Of a stretch of 64,000 bases of DNA, positions 19,606 through 28,708 are shown in pieces. The notes below the pieces were generated by a model. The model saw only the letters and a list, made by a program, of their open reading frames with translations. It did no database searches and had not been told where the DNA came from. Origin of the DNA: a bacterium (GTDB lineage Bacteria > UBP6 > UBA1177 > JAKLFG01); the NCBI GenBank assembly GCA_022709425.1, contig JAKLIW010000008.1, positions 1 through 64,000 of the forward strand, read 5' to 3'. Numbering within the stretch: the first letter of the stretch is position 1; every line of letters starts with the position of its first letter. The position numbers and the translations under genes are program-made.

Positions 19606-21207
19606 TCACTTCAATCCCTCGAACGGACAGACGCCTTCTTTTTCGCAATAACAATCCATGTCGCGGAGGATCAGATTGCGGAATTCCCAAGTTTGCCATA
19701 CCAGATATTTGTCTTCGAATTCCGCGAAAGAGAAATTGTATTTGATCGGGATAACCTCTCCGTCAAAAACATGTTCGATTGGTTTCATGCAATAGCTTTT
19801 CTTTTGCTCCACGCGGTAATAGCAAAGTTTAGAATCGGACTCCCAAGATGAGGAAGTATCTGCCAATGTAAAAGCATCGCCATAGATAAGAATGTTTCCG
19901 TGAACACCCAGGATAGCCGTCATATATGTTCCCGTCTCCACTTCCTGTAGTGGAAGTTCCTCGTACACCGGTGTCGCGCCGCGCAGGTCGAGACGGATGA
20001 GGCGGTCGTGTTGGGTCACCGTCTCGAAGTAGATGAGCCGGTTATCCTCCGTGTCGGGAACGGGGAATCGTATCTGTTCCCCCTCACGGTTCACCTTACC
20101 GCAGTCGGCGAGTGTTTGCGGACTTTTGTCAAGGTCGCAGTAGTAGCCGATGAAATTATCGTCGTAGAAGACCAGTCGGTCACCAACGATGAACGGCTCG
20201 TTACCAGTACCGTAACCGAGATTCGTCCATTTCCACTCGCCTACCTTCGCGTAGGATAGTTTGTTGGCTGCGCCATCGGACTCTTGAATGTTCGCGAAAG
20301 CCCATTTGTCGGTAAGAACCGGTGTATAGGAAAGACCCCGAATCTTTTGGTTGTATACCACCCGGTAGGTGTCATCGGCACCGATAAAAAGGAAATAAGA
20401 GTAAGCATCAAGCGCTCCGCTTCCCATGTCCATTAAGTAGGCTCTTTGGTGATAGGCAAGATCTCCATATGAAGGAACCGCCCGTACGCGATACCGGCGA
20501 TTCGCGACCGTGTATTCCATCAATTTCATGTTTGCTCTATACGATGTCGGCACGCCCGCGTTGGCCATAAAATAGCCTACCTTTCCCTTGCTGATGTTGA
20601 AGTGCTTGAATGTATGTATTCCAGGGTCCCAATCTCCCGGATTGGGACTCAATGAGATATCACACGAATGCAATCCTTGGTACCAGAGCTTTTTGTTGTC
20701 GGATATCGGCTGTAGCCACGGCATGTCACACGGATAGTCGTAACAATCGTACTGCGGATAGTCGGTGCAGAGTTGTTTGTTCGCTTCTATCCATTGGTTC
20801 CGCACGCATTGAGGGTCGTTCTTCCTGATCTGGTCGCACTTGCGACAGAAGTGAATTGTGCCGTCGGTATCGTAATAGGGAAACTTCGCCGAAGCGAGTG
20901 CGGGACAATCCTCATTGCCGGTATGGGTATTGGGAATGTACTCGATATCGGCGTCGGGATTCTCGTCCACGACACAGTAAACTTCGTCGGGAGCGGCATC
21001 AGCGTCGGTCAACGCCTCGTCGGCCTCGACCAGCACCACATCCTCATCGCCAACCACCGGCGTATCGTCATTAACGACAACCGCATCATCCATCACAACG
21101 GCGTCATCGCCGTCCGGCGTCACCGTGTCGGCGTCGTTCTTGGCGGTGTGCGAGGTGCAGGCGGCGAGCAGAAGCGCAAAAATGATGAAGTGTTTTTTCA
21201 CATTCAT
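19606..21207 (-). CDS. Large lipoprotein with Asp-rich linker and beta-propeller-like body
   Basis: About 533 aa from the ATG at 21207; a GTG at 21225 adds six residues before the signal. The lipobox is LLAAC, followed by a linker of about 60 residues very rich in Asp, Val and Thr. A Cys-rich block (about 80-175) precedes a long beta-rich part with repeated aromatic/Tyr segments that could be a propeller. No known catalytic motif is visible. The acidic linker matches those of the lipoproteins at 24145, 53887 and 57709, so a common surface-display plan is likely. Confidence 0.75.
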   Translation of the reverse strand: MNVKKHFIIFALLLAACTSHTAKNDADTVTPDGDDAVVMDDAVVVNDDTPVVGDEDVVLVEADEALTDADAAPDEVYCVVDENPDADIEYIPNTHTGNEDCPALASAKFPYYDTDGTIHFCRKCDQIRKNDPQCVRNQWIEANKQLCTDYPQYDCYDYPCDMPWLQPISDNKKLWYQGLHSCDISLSPNPGDWDPGIHTFKHFNISKGKVGYFMANAGVPTSYRANMKLMEYTVANRRYRVRAVPSYGDLAYHQRAYLMDMGSGALDAYSYFLFIGADDTYRVVYNQKIRGLSYTPVLTDKWAFANIQESDGAANKLSYAKVGEWKWTNLGYGTGNEPFIVGDRLVFYDDNFIGYYCDLDKSPQTLADCGKVNREGEQIRFPVPDTEDNRLIYFETVTQHDRLIRLDLRGATPVYEELPLQEVETGTYMTAILGVHGNILIYGDAFTLADTSSSWESDSKLCYYRVEQKKSYCMKPIEHVFDGEVIPIKYNFSFAEFEDKYLVWQTWEFRNLILRDMDCYCEKEGVCPFEGLK

Positions 21208-21221
21208 GCCGTGACCGCCGG

Positions 21222-21437
21222 TCACGCGAGTTGATCGAGATCGGCGAGATTCACAATTTCCAGTACCATTTGAAGTCGCGGGGGAGTGTCGAGGTAACCA
21301 TAGACTATCCGTCGATTGGTTTCTATCGCTTCAAGTCGTTCGGCGGGTGTACGGGAGAGCCAGTAACGCTTTTCTTCGGTGTTGTCGGTCAGATCGCCGA
21401 CGCTGAATGCCGTCCGGTCGACTTCAAGACTCGCCAT
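21222..21437 (-). CDS. Small antitoxin-like protein without its usual partner
   Basis: 71 aa from the ATG at 21437. The pattern DRTAFSV...EEKRYWLSRTPAERLEAIE..R..YGY...PRLQ.VLE is one I recognise from small proteins usually encoded directly before a nucleotidyltransferase (AbiEii/MNT-like) toxin, a presumed toxin-antitoxin pair. Here the next gene, 14 nt downstream, is an unrelated lipoprotein, so the toxin is missing. The longer frame upstream of this ATG reads through the end of another gene. Assignment is from memory of the family pattern. Confidence 0.6.
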   Translation of the reverse strand: MASLEVDRTAFSVGDLTDNTEEKRYWLSRTPAERLEAIETNRRIVYGYLDTPPRLQMVLEIVNLADLDQLA

Positions 21438-21513
21438 ATTCGCCGCACCCCGTAAATACAGGCCAAGTATAGAGGTCGGCACCCGATAAGTCAAGCAAAT
21501 ATCGCCCTGAAAA

Positions 21514-22893
21514 CTACTCCGGGCAGCTCTCCGCCGCGCCCGGTGTGCCGCCCTGCTCCGCCGAGGCGCAGACGCGGCCATAGGTGTCGATGACGACCGA
21601 ATAGCCGCGGTCGGTACCTTTGAAAAGGCCGTCGTAGAACGCTTCGCGCGATATCGCCTCATTCACGATGCAGTTTATCTGCACCGATTCGGTCGAGGTA
21701 AGACCGCCGTCGGCGAGCGTCGTATCGTCGACGAAGTAGACATGCGGATCGGTGTCGATGGTGAGGTGGAGCGTACTTTCACTGCCGAGGATGATGGCGT
21801 ATTCGCCCGGTTTTAGGATGACATCGCCCTCGACGAGCGGGACGAGCGGATCCTCCCCGGCGCCGTCGGCGCGGTCATCCAGCGTGCAGGTGGTGAGGTC
21901 GAAATCGAGCGTACCGTAATTGTAGATCTCGACGAATTCCCAGTTCTTCTCCGGTTCGCCCGCCGGGGTGTGCATGACTTCGCTCAGCATGATGTGTGGC
22001 GTGGGCGGCAGGGTGGAGACATCCCGCGTGACGGTCGTGACGCCGTCGGTGCGGTAGAGGACGAGGTCGAACGAATACTCTTTCCCCGCTTCAAGTCCGT
22101 CGCGGGTGAGAGTGCAGTCGCCGTCGCACACCGCAAGTTCATTGTCGAGCGCTGCCGCGACGAGCCCGTCGCCTTCGATGGTGAACGAGACGGCGGTATC
22201 GAACAGCGTTTCGGTCACGGTCGGTTCGGCCGACGCGGGAGCGCTATCATTAAAGGAAAGGGTGATGTCGGGAACGGTCCCGGGGCGAAGCGGCGAGGCG
22301 AGTCCGGCGATGGTGAGTTTCGTCGGCGCGGTGGAGAACGAAAGGAGCAGACCGCCATCCTGCGCGACCGTTTCGACCGGTTTCGGGGTGACGATCATTT
22401 TTGCGGTGTCGACCGGGCCGGTGAAAGAGATCGCGATATTCTCGGAGCGGAGATCGTCGCCCGGTATCACCGTCGCGACCGACGGGAAGGCGGGGCCGAT
22501 GGTGAAGGTGAACACCTGCGGCTCGGAGCCGTAGCCTTCGTCGTTCTTAGCGACCAGCGGCTGATGGTCGGCCGATTTGAGGGCGCTCTCGATGGTGATG
22601 GTGAGTGTCGCGTCGGGAAGGAGCCCGTTCACCAACAGTCTGTCGCCGTCGGCGGTGACGGCGGTCGTGTTCACCGGGTCGCCCTCGTAGGCTATCGTCA
22701 CGGCATCCCCAAGACTACCGGTGTCCAGCGCGGCGCTGAAGGTGAACGAGAGCGTCTCTTCGGGGTACCAGACCCGCTCTTCGGGGGAAGCGATCACCTC
22801 GAAGTAGGTGTACTCATCCTTCGGCAGAGAGAATTTCTCGCAGGCGACGTAGCAGCAGAGCGTTGCGATAAGAAACGCTACTGGGCGGCGCAT
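21514..22893 (-). CDS. Lipoprotein with Ig-like and lamin-tail domains
   Basis: 459 aa from the ATG at 22893, which overlaps the end of the upstream gene by 16 nt. The signal ends in YVAC. Residues about 25-230 contain two bacterial Ig-like (Big_5/SbsA type) modules, for example EETLSFTFSAALDTGSL. A lamin-tail domain lies near 310-440 (ILLSEVMHTP...NWEFVEIYNYG). Such lipoproteins are usually surface or matrix components. Probably cotranscribed with the two genes before it. Confidence 0.8.
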   Translation of the reverse strand: MRRPVAFLIATLCCYVACEKFSLPKDEYTYFEVIASPEERVWYPEETLSFTFSAALDTGSLGDAVTIAYEGDPVNTTAVTADGDRLLVNGLLPDATLTITIESALKSADHQPLVAKNDEGYGSEPQVFTFTIGPAFPSVATVIPGDDLRSENIAISFTGPVDTAKMIVTPKPVETVAQDGGLLLSFSTAPTKLTIAGLASPLRPGTVPDITLSFNDSAPASAEPTVTETLFDTAVSFTIEGDGLVAAALDNELAVCDGDCTLTRDGLEAGKEYSFDLVLYRTDGVTTVTRDVSTLPPTPHIMLSEVMHTPAGEPEKNWEFVEIYNYGTLDFDLTTCTLDDRADGAGEDPLVPLVEGDVILKPGEYAIILGSESTLHLTIDTDPHVYFVDDTTLADGGLTSTESVQINCIVNEAISREAFYDGLFKGTDRGYSVVIDTYGRVCASAEQGGTPGAAESCPE

Positions 22894-23570
22894 TGGTCGA
22901 GCCTCAGATCGGTAAGTCCTTTGAACCATTGGGCGAGTTTCTTCGCCGTGATCTCAGCCGGTAGCATCACCTCGGGCGGCACCGCCACGGTGTTGAGCGT
23001 CAGCGCCTTCACTACCGCTATATAATAATAGGCGTAGACCATCTTTTCGACCAGTTCGGTGCGGAACTGGTGCAATTTCTGCTCCTGATCGCTGAATTTA
23101 ATGAGGTCGGGATTGTAGAGGAGCCGCGAGAGGTCGAACTCGAGTTTGCCGCCCACCTCGAAGGCGTTCACATCGCCGATGGTGGTGTTGTTGTCGTCGG
23201 GGCCGACGGTGATGTAATCCTTACCGACGCTGATGTTGTTCTGCTGATAGAGGTAAAGGCGGTCATCTTCGCGGTAGCGCGCCCATGCCGAGAATTTGGG
23301 GAAGAGTCCGGCGATACGGGTGTTGTCGCGGGCGTCGCGGACCGCCCGTTCGAGATCTTTCACCTGCCGCAGACCGCGCTCCAGCGTATCGTCGAGCGGA
23401 TGACAGCTGTAGTCCTTTTCGAGCGTCTCGACCGTTATCTTCTTCCCTTTCAGATACCCGGCGAGCTGATCAAGCTCGGCCGCGCCGCTATTCCCCCAGA
23501 GGCACAGGAGCAGAAGGGTCAGAAACAGGCTCTTCCGGGGTGTCGGGTCCATCTTCGGCAGGTTCTTCAT
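22878..23570 (-). CDS. TolC-like outer-membrane fragment family protein
   Basis: 230 aa. The ATG at 23570 follows GGAGGAG and opens into MKNLPKMDP plus a signal peptide ending near GNSGAA. After two predicted helices the segment EFDLSRLLYNPDLIKFSDQEQ resembles the TolC-like pattern in which a beta strand leads to a long helix, followed by LRTELVEKMVYAYY. It is much shorter than TolC (about 450 aa), so it may be a half-size relative. It overlaps the upstream small gene by 83 nt and the downstream lipoprotein by 16 nt. Confidence 0.65.
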   Translation of the reverse strand: MKNLPKMDPTPRKSLFLTLLLLCLWGNSGAAELDQLAGYLKGKKITVETLEKDYSCHPLDDTLERGLRQVKDLERAVRDARDNTRIAGLFPKFSAWARYREDDRLYLYQQNNISVGKDYITVGPDDNNTTIGDVNAFEVGGKLEFDLSRLLYNPDLIKFSDQEQKLHQFRTELVEKMVYAYYYIAVVKALTLNTVAVPPEVMLPAEITAKKLAQWFKGLTDLRLDQCAAQ

Positions 23571-23817
23571 CGTCCAGTATCTCCTCCAGTCGGTTCCTGA
23601 TATACATCGCTTCCTGTATCGACAGATAGACGGGATCTTCGCGCAGAAGTTCGGGTACGGCGACTTTCTCATCGCCCGGGTCATCGGAGAAACTAAGAGA
23701 GAAAACAACGGCATAGTAGGTTCTTCCATCGGTCTGGAAGATGGTGCGGAACTCGGTCGAGAAGAGGACCGTGATAAAAAACAAATAAGAAAGTAACGGG
23801 ATCTTTAACGCGCCCAA
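23488..23817 (-). CDS. Small membrane-anchored protein, unknown
   Basis: 109 aa from a TTG at 23817, chosen because GGGGAGG lies five bases upstream and because an ATG start at 23856 would fall upstream of the likely transcription start. It opens into an N-terminal membrane segment (LLSYLFFITVLFS) and ends in an acidic Pro-rich tail. No family is recognised. It is the first gene of a three-gene envelope operon. Confidence 0.55.
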   Translation of the reverse strand: MGALKIPLLSYLFFITVLFSTEFRTIFQTDGRTYYAVVFSLSFSDDPGDEKVAVPELLREDPVYLSIQEAMYIRNRLEEILDDEEPAEDGPDTPEEPVSDPSAPVPLGE

Positions 23818-23843
23818 AACCACCTCCCCGGTGATGCAGGATG

Positions 23844-23872
23844 TGATAACCGACATGAAACAATGTTGTCAA
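23844..23872 (-). promoter_or_regulatory. Promoter for the envelope operon 23817-21514
   Basis: On the minus strand TTGACA (23872-23867) and TTATCA (23849-23844) are 17 bp apart. Start near 23837 leaves a 20-nt leader before the TTG at 23817. Confidence 0.5.
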
Positions 23873-24069
23873 GAAAACAAGAGCAGGAAATGAAGTTTTT
23901 TTGTTTTTCGAGAATTGTACGAGAGAGAGAAACTTTTTCTGAGAGGCATCGGTCTATGACTTGTACGGTAAGGAAGAGGATCGTTGGATGCTTGGATGTT
24001 TGAGAGTGCTAAAAGCTGGGGAAAGCCCAGTAAAATTATTTGGTTGTTTGCGTTCAGTAAAAAAAATAG

Positions 24070-24097
24070 TTGATTTCTATTGCTTTTGTGCTAAAGT
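24070..24097 (+). promoter_or_regulatory. Promoter for the Cys-rich lipoprotein
   Basis: TTGATT at 24070-24075 and TAAAGT at 24092-24097 with a 16-bp spacer; leader about 40 nt with GGAGGT before the ATG. Confidence 0.65.
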
Positions 24098-24144
24098 CGC
24101 GCTACTACATGGTTGATGTTATTTCACAGTATGGAGGTCATACA

Positions 24145-24948
24145 ATGAAGAGAACCGCGTACATCGCTCTGTGCCTTATCGCATTCTTCGCCGTCGCTTG
24201 CTCAACGGAAGATCCGGCGGGTATCCCGACAGACAATGGCGTCATTGGCGACACCGACACGCCCCAGACCGATACGCCTGCCCTTCCCGACAATGATACT
24301 TCAGTGGTTCCCGACAATCCGGGTACCGACACCGACACGCCGGCCACCGACGATGTGCAACCCGACGCGGATGTCCCGGTTGGCGACTGTGAGACCGGAA
24401 ATGTGGGCAAGAACTGTAAGACCGATACCGAATGCGGCGCCTGCAACATCTGCGTCAACGCGAAATGCGCGCAGGGTTGTTTGTCCGACACCGATTGTTC
24501 GACCTATACGGGTACCAAGTGCAACAAGAAACTTGGCCGTTGCGTTAACTTGACCGCCGCTTCCGGTGCCTGCGACGAGACCAAGTGCGCGTCCGGTTGT
24601 TGTTATGCGGAAAAGGGCTTTACCGCCCTTAAGTGCGCCGCCACCGCTTCGCTGGCTCAGTGCGGCATCTGCAAGCAGGGCGAAGTGTACATGGACGGCA
24701 AGCAGTGCGTTCCCTCCGCCTGTAAGGTGGGTGATACCAAGTGCGCGACCTACAACGCTTCGGATCCGAACGCTGAGTGTTTCGAGTGCAAAGCGGGCGA
24801 CCTGATCTGCGCGGAAAAGAGCCCCTGCAGCACCGGTTCGGCGCTTCTTCTGCTTAACGCGAAAGAATGCATCCCGGCGGGCGAGACCTGCTCCGAGAAC
24901 GATACCTGTTGCTCCGGTCAGCCTTGCATTCAGGGTTACTGCTACTAA
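24145..24948 (+). CDS. Cysteine-rich lipoprotein with Asp/Thr/Pro linker
   Basis: 267 aa. The ATG at 24145 follows GGAGGT by six bases; the open frame upstream includes the promoter. The lipobox is AVAC. Residues about 22-80 are a TDTPxxD-type linker, then about 26 Cys residues in the rest, in CxxC and CC patterns suggesting a disulphide-rich, secreted fold. Its neighbour downstream is a thioredoxin-CcdA fusion, which could help oxidise or repair such a protein; this link is inference. No known function. Confidence 0.8.
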   Translation: MKRTAYIALCLIAFFAVACSTEDPAGIPTDNGVIGDTDTPQTDTPALPDNDTSVVPDNPGTDTDTPATDDVQPDADVPVGDCETGNVGKNCKTDTECGACNICVNAKCAQGCLSDTDCSTYTGTKCNKKLGRCVNLTAASGACDETKCASGCCYAEKGFTALKCAATASLAQCGICKQGEVYMDGKQCVPSACKVGDTKCATYNASDPNAECFECKAGDLICAEKSPCSTGSALLLLNAKECIPAGETCSENDTCCSGQPCIQGYCY

Positions 24949-24987
24949 GTTTCCGCTCCTCGGTTCTTTATCAGTTTCGTGATAATT

Positions 24988-25015
24988 TTGACCGGCGGTC
25001 GATTTGGAATATAAT
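24988..25015 (+). promoter_or_regulatory. Promoter embedded in a terminator hairpin
   Basis: TTGACC at 24988-24993 and a perfect TATAAT at 25010-25015 are spaced 16 bp apart. The -35 overlaps the 5' arm and the -10 overlaps the loop and 3' arm of the hairpin at 24991-25026. It should drive the thioredoxin-CcdA gene, with a leader of about 38 nt. Confidence 0.7.
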
Positions 25016-25033
25016 CGGCCGCCGGTTTGTTTT
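24991..25033 (+). terminator. Rho-independent terminator of the Cys-rich lipoprotein
   Basis: A 13-bp stem with one G-U type pair (24991-25003 with 25014-25026), a 10-nt loop and the run TTGTTTT. It follows the lipoprotein stop by 42 bp. Confidence 0.75.
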
Positions 25034-25059
25034 ATATGCTTTGATCTCCGGGAGGTTCC

Positions 25060-26211
25060 ATGCGCGGCCGAATGACCATTCTCCTTGCGCTGATCATTGT
25101 CTCCTTGCCTCTCTTCCTGTCGGCGCAGACACCGCGTGACGATCATGAACACGACCATGACTTCTACTTCTTTTACTCTCAATCCTGTCCTCACTGCAAA
25201 GAGGCGCACCCCTTCATTCAGGAACTCAAGGGGCGCTACCCGCAGATCGTGTTCCGTGAATACGAGATATCAAAGAGCGACGAGAACCGCGAACTGTTCA
25301 AGAAGAAGTGCGAAGAGATCAAAATAGAAAGTCGCGGCGTACCCACCTTCATTCTCGGCACTAAATCGGTAGTGGGTTTCCGGAAAGGCGTGCACGACAA
25401 GATGCTCGAACAGATGATAGAAGACTACTTGAACAGTTCCGAGACCTGCGGTGATCGCACCGACAAACTTATCCATATTCCGATATTCGGCACCATAGAT
25501 CCGCAGCTGGTGAGCCTTCCGTCGTTCACCTTCGTCATCGGCCTGCTTGACGGCATTAATCCCTGCGCGATGTGGGTACTCATGTTCCTGCTGACGCTGC
25601 TGGTGAACGCCGGGAGCCGCAAAAAACTCATCATGATCGGGAGCGTGTTCGTCGCCTCGTCGGCGATCGTCTATTTCCTGTTCATGACGGCGTGGCTCAA
25701 TATCTTCATGTTCCTCGGCATCAAGGACTATGTGACCATCGCGCTGGGGGCCCTTGCCATTCTCATGGGATTCATCAACATGAAGGAGTTCTTCTTCTTC
25801 AAGAAAGGGGTGAGCCTCATGATCCCAGAGAGCGCCAAGCCCAAGCTGTTCGAGAAGATGCGCAAGATCATGAATCAGGGCGATACTTGGCTTGCCTTTG
25901 GCGGTACCGTGGCGCTTGCCTTCTTTGTGAATCTCATTGAACTCGGTTGCACGATAGGTCTGCCCGCCATCTACACGCGGGTACTTTCGATACAGGATAT
26001 CGGAACGCTGCCCAAATATCTCTACATGGCGCTCTACAACGTCTATTACGTCATTCCGCTCGGCGCTATCGTCCTGCTGTTCGTGCTGACGATGGGAAAA
26101 TACCGCTTCCAAGAGAAGCACGCGAAGGTGCTTAAACTCGTCTCCGGAGCGCTCATGCTGGCGCTCGGCCTCATTCTGGTCATCAAGCCCGATCTGCTGG
26201 TGTTCTCGTAA
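25060..26211 (+). CDS. Thioredoxin domain fused to CcdA/DsbD-like thiol transporter
   Basis: 383 aa. A signal or anchor segment is followed by a His/Asp-rich spacer and a periplasmic thioredoxin-like domain with CPHC at 43-46. A membrane part of about six helices begins near residue 150. Two conserved membrane cysteines lie in GINPCA (near 169) and IELGCTIGLP (near 306), as in the CcdA/DsbD electron-transfer family. The fusion should pass electrons from cytoplasmic thioredoxin to periplasmic thiols within one chain. GGGAGG lies before the ATG. It ends 9 bp from the converging priA. Confidence 0.88.
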   Translation: MRGRMTILLALIIVSLPLFLSAQTPRDDHEHDHDFYFFYSQSCPHCKEAHPFIQELKGRYPQIVFREYEISKSDENRELFKKKCEEIKIESRGVPTFILGTKSVVGFRKGVHDKMLEQMIEDYLNSSETCGDRTDKLIHIPIFGTIDPQLVSLPSFTFVIGLLDGINPCAMWVLMFLLTLLVNAGSRKKLIMIGSVFVASSAIVYFLFMTAWLNIFMFLGIKDYVTIALGALAILMGFINMKEFFFFKKGVSLMIPESAKPKLFEKMRKIMNQGDTWLAFGGTVALAFFVNLIELGCTIGLPAIYTRVLSIQDIGTLPKYLYMALYNVYYVIPLGAIVLLFVLTMGKYRFQEKHAKVLKLVSGALMLALGLILVIKPDLLVFS

Positions 26212-26220
26212 GGGTCTACG

Positions 26221-28212
26221 TTATATCTGAGCCGTAGAGAGCGCGTCGATGTCACAGGTGACCACGATGCCGCGACGCTTTCCGTGCGCGGCGAGTATCC
26301 GTTCGAGCACCGGGGTCACGGCGCTTAGCGACGGCGCCGACAGGGCGAGGTGGCGGCGGTGTTTGTTGTGGATGCGCTGGAGCGGCGGCGCGACGGGCGG
26401 CAGGAGACGGACCTTCCTGCCCGCGAGCGCTTTCCGCAGTTCATCGTAGATCGCCCGCGCGGCTTCATCGGCCTTTTCTTCGGTCGGCGCGACGATCTTC
26501 ACCACGGCGAGCCGCGAAAAGGGCGGCAGCAGCAGTTCCTCGCGCCACGAGAGTTCCTCCTCGATGAAGCCTTCGTAATCGTACCGGGGGAGATAGTTCC
26601 ACACGTAGTGATCTCCTTTGAGCGCCTCGACCCACACCTCGCCGGGAAGATCGAACCGCCCCGCGCGTCCCGCCACCTGCGTCACGACCTGAAAACAGCG
26701 TTCGGCGGCGCGGTAGTCCGATAGGGTGAGGAGGAAATCGGCGTATTTGACCACAACCCGGCGGAGCGCCGGGAAATTGTGTCCCTTGCTGATCATGACG
26801 GTGCCGGCGATGAGGTCGTGACCGCCCGCCTCTATCGCCGCGAGTTCCTTGGAAAGCGCCGTTTCATTGGGCAGACTGTCGCGGTCTATCGATACGACCG
26901 CGGCGCCCGGAAAGAGTTCGCGGAGCGTCGCGACGAACCGTTCGATGCCGGTGCCTTCGAGCGACAATTCTTCACTCCCGCAGGCGGCGCAGGGGGCGAC
27001 CGGCCGCGAGAAGTTGCAGTAGTGGCAGCGCAGGGCGTCGCGCCGTTTGTGATAGACCAGCGTCACCTGACAGCGCGGGCATTTCTGTATCTCTCCGCAG
27101 TCGCGGCACAGCGCGAGCGTCGAAAAACCGCGGCGGTTGACGAAAAAGAGCGTCTGTTCCTTCCGCGCGATGCTGTCGCGGACCGCGTCAACCAGTTCCG
27201 AAGGGAGATAGGTCTCGCCGTGGAAGGGGAAGCGGCGGACCGGCGGAAGCGGCCGGTCGCCCGGGCGGCGCGGGAGCCGTTCGAGATGATATTTCCCGCT
27301 CCGAGCGTTGTGCCATGATTCGGACGAAGGGGTGGCGCTGCCGAGTAGGACCGGGAGGCCGAGCAGGTGTCCTTTCATCACGGCGGCGTCGCGGGCGTGG
27401 TAGTAGGGCGGTTCTATGTTCTTGTAACTCGGATCGTGCTCCTCATCGACGATGATCAGTCCGAGTCCGGGAAGCGGATAGAGGAGCGCCGAGCGGGTCC
27501 CGACGATGAGTTCCGCTTCGCCGCTTTGCGCCTGCGAGAAGGCGGTAAAACGCCGCTTGGGGGTCAGGTAACTGTGTAGCAGGACCGGTTTTTTCCCAAG
27601 CCGCGTCTCGAGATGGCGCAGTGTTCCGGCGGTCAGGCTTACCTCGGGGACCAGATAGAGCACCTGTTTCCCAGCGGCGAACTGTTCGCGGCAGAGCGCC
27701 GCGTAGACCTCGCTCTTGCCGCTGCCGGTCACGCCGTACAGAAGCGTCGGCCGCGTGTCACCCGAACGCCAGCGCGCCGCCAACCGTCCGGTGACCGTCG
27801 CCTGATCGTCGGTGAGAACGGCCGGCTCATGCGGCCGGGAACACGCATCGCGGCGGTCGGTGGGTCGCGGAAGGGTGAGCGACGGCGATATGAACGGGGC
27901 GAAGATCTGCTTGATGAGTTTCGGGAACGGGTAGAGATAGTAGCGGGCAAGCCATTCGAGGAAAGCGGTCTCGCGTCGGTCGCGGAACAGCGCGGTGTCG
28001 CTGATGACCCGCCGGACCGGCTTACAGGGAAGTTCGCGCAGCGCCGCGGGAAGGTCGCCGGTCGTTTCGCGTACGAAAGCCCAGATGAGTTCTTTTTTCA
28101 GTTCGATCTCGACGATGTCGCCCGGACCCGCAACCATTCCTTCGTCGAGCCGGTAGTAGAGTTCGTCGATGCCGGGACGCGGTATGACCAACAGGGCGAA
28201 TCGGTCAGTCAC
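26221..28212 (-). CDS. priA: Primosomal helicase PriA
   Basis: 663 aa from a GTG at 28212 that overlaps the upstream stop by 8 nt; the frame is open further back but reads the neighbouring gene out of frame. It has the 3'-DNA-binding N-terminus, Walker A GVTGSGKS (160-167), the DEEH box, eight zinc-ligand cysteines (CRDC, CPRC, CHYC, CAAC) and helicase motifs to QVAGRAGR. It restarts stalled replication forks. At 663 aa it is somewhat shorter than E. coli PriA (732). Confidence 0.95.
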   Translation of the reverse strand: MTDRFALLVIPRPGIDELYYRLDEGMVAGPGDIVEIELKKELIWAFVRETTGDLPAALRELPCKPVRRVISDTALFRDRRETAFLEWLARYYLYPFPKLIKQIFAPFISPSLTLPRPTDRRDACSRPHEPAVLTDDQATVTGRLAARWRSGDTRPTLLYGVTGSGKSEVYAALCREQFAAGKQVLYLVPEVSLTAGTLRHLETRLGKKPVLLHSYLTPKRRFTAFSQAQSGEAELIVGTRSALLYPLPGLGLIIVDEEHDPSYKNIEPPYYHARDAAVMKGHLLGLPVLLGSATPSSESWHNARSGKYHLERLPRRPGDRPLPPVRRFPFHGETYLPSELVDAVRDSIARKEQTLFFVNRRGFSTLALCRDCGEIQKCPRCQVTLVYHKRRDALRCHYCNFSRPVAPCAACGSEELSLEGTGIERFVATLRELFPGAAVVSIDRDSLPNETALSKELAAIEAGGHDLIAGTVMISKGHNFPALRRVVVKYADFLLTLSDYRAAERCFQVVTQVAGRAGRFDLPGEVWVEALKGDHYVWNYLPRYDYEGFIEEELSWREELLLPPFSRLAVVKIVAPTEEKADEAARAIYDELRKALAGRKVRLLPPVAPPLQRIHNKHRRHLALSAPSLSAVTPVLERILAAHGKRRGIVVTCDIDALSTAQI

Positions 28213-28708
28213 GGGCCTTCCTGATCTTTTTGACGATGTTCTTGATGCAGTTGGCCAGCACATTTTCCTTGAGCAGACGCGGCATAGGGTGGCAGAATTT
28301 CCCGTCGAGCCGCAATACCGTGTTTTGGCCGTCGAGAGCGTAGGCGGTGAAGGAAAGAGCGATCTTGCCGTGGATGCCGTTGATACGCAGGGCATCGTCG
28401 TTTTTCTCTATCTTCACCGGCACATCGATGTCGTCGTAAGGCCACGGCAGATCGATGTGCATAGCGTCGTTCTCGATGCCGATGTAGGCGAGATTGTCGA
28501 GACGCTCGCTCAGATCGGCCAGCACCTGCGCCGGGGTGCTCTTGCGAACGGCCCCTTCTCCGAAGAGCGCTACGCAATCACCCGCTATAGGATTGAAATG
28601 GTAGAGTACCTCGCGCCGTTTGAGACGAGTCTCATCCGACGCATTCTTGCATGCGGCCAGTAGGAGTAGGGCGCAGGCGGCCACGGCGACAAGCTTAACG
28701 GTATTCAT
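28205..28708 (-). CDS. Lipoprotein of unknown function
   Basis: 167 aa. The ATG at 28708 is preferred over a GTG one codon earlier. The signal ends with LLAAC; a beta-rich body with two Cys follows. It overlaps the gene upstream by 14 nt and priA by 8 nt, so it belongs to the dksA-galU-priA operon. No family recognised. Confidence 0.75.
   Translation of the reverse strand: MNTVKLVAVAACALLLLAACKNASDETRLKRREVLYHFNPIAGDCVALFGEGAVRKSTPAQVLADLSERLDNLAYIGIENDAMHIDLPWPYDDIDVPVKIEKNDDALRINGIHGKIALSFTAYALDGQNTVLRLDGKFCHPMPRLLKENVLANCIKNIVKKIRKARD

Larger units (their letters stand above)
23818..24144. other. Intergenic region with divergent promoters
   Basis: This 327-bp AT-rich gap separates divergent genes. 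It contains the promoter at 23844-23872 for the leftward operon and that at 24070-24097 for the rightward lipoprotein. No gene, RNA or clear repeat is seen between them. Confidence 0.6.
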
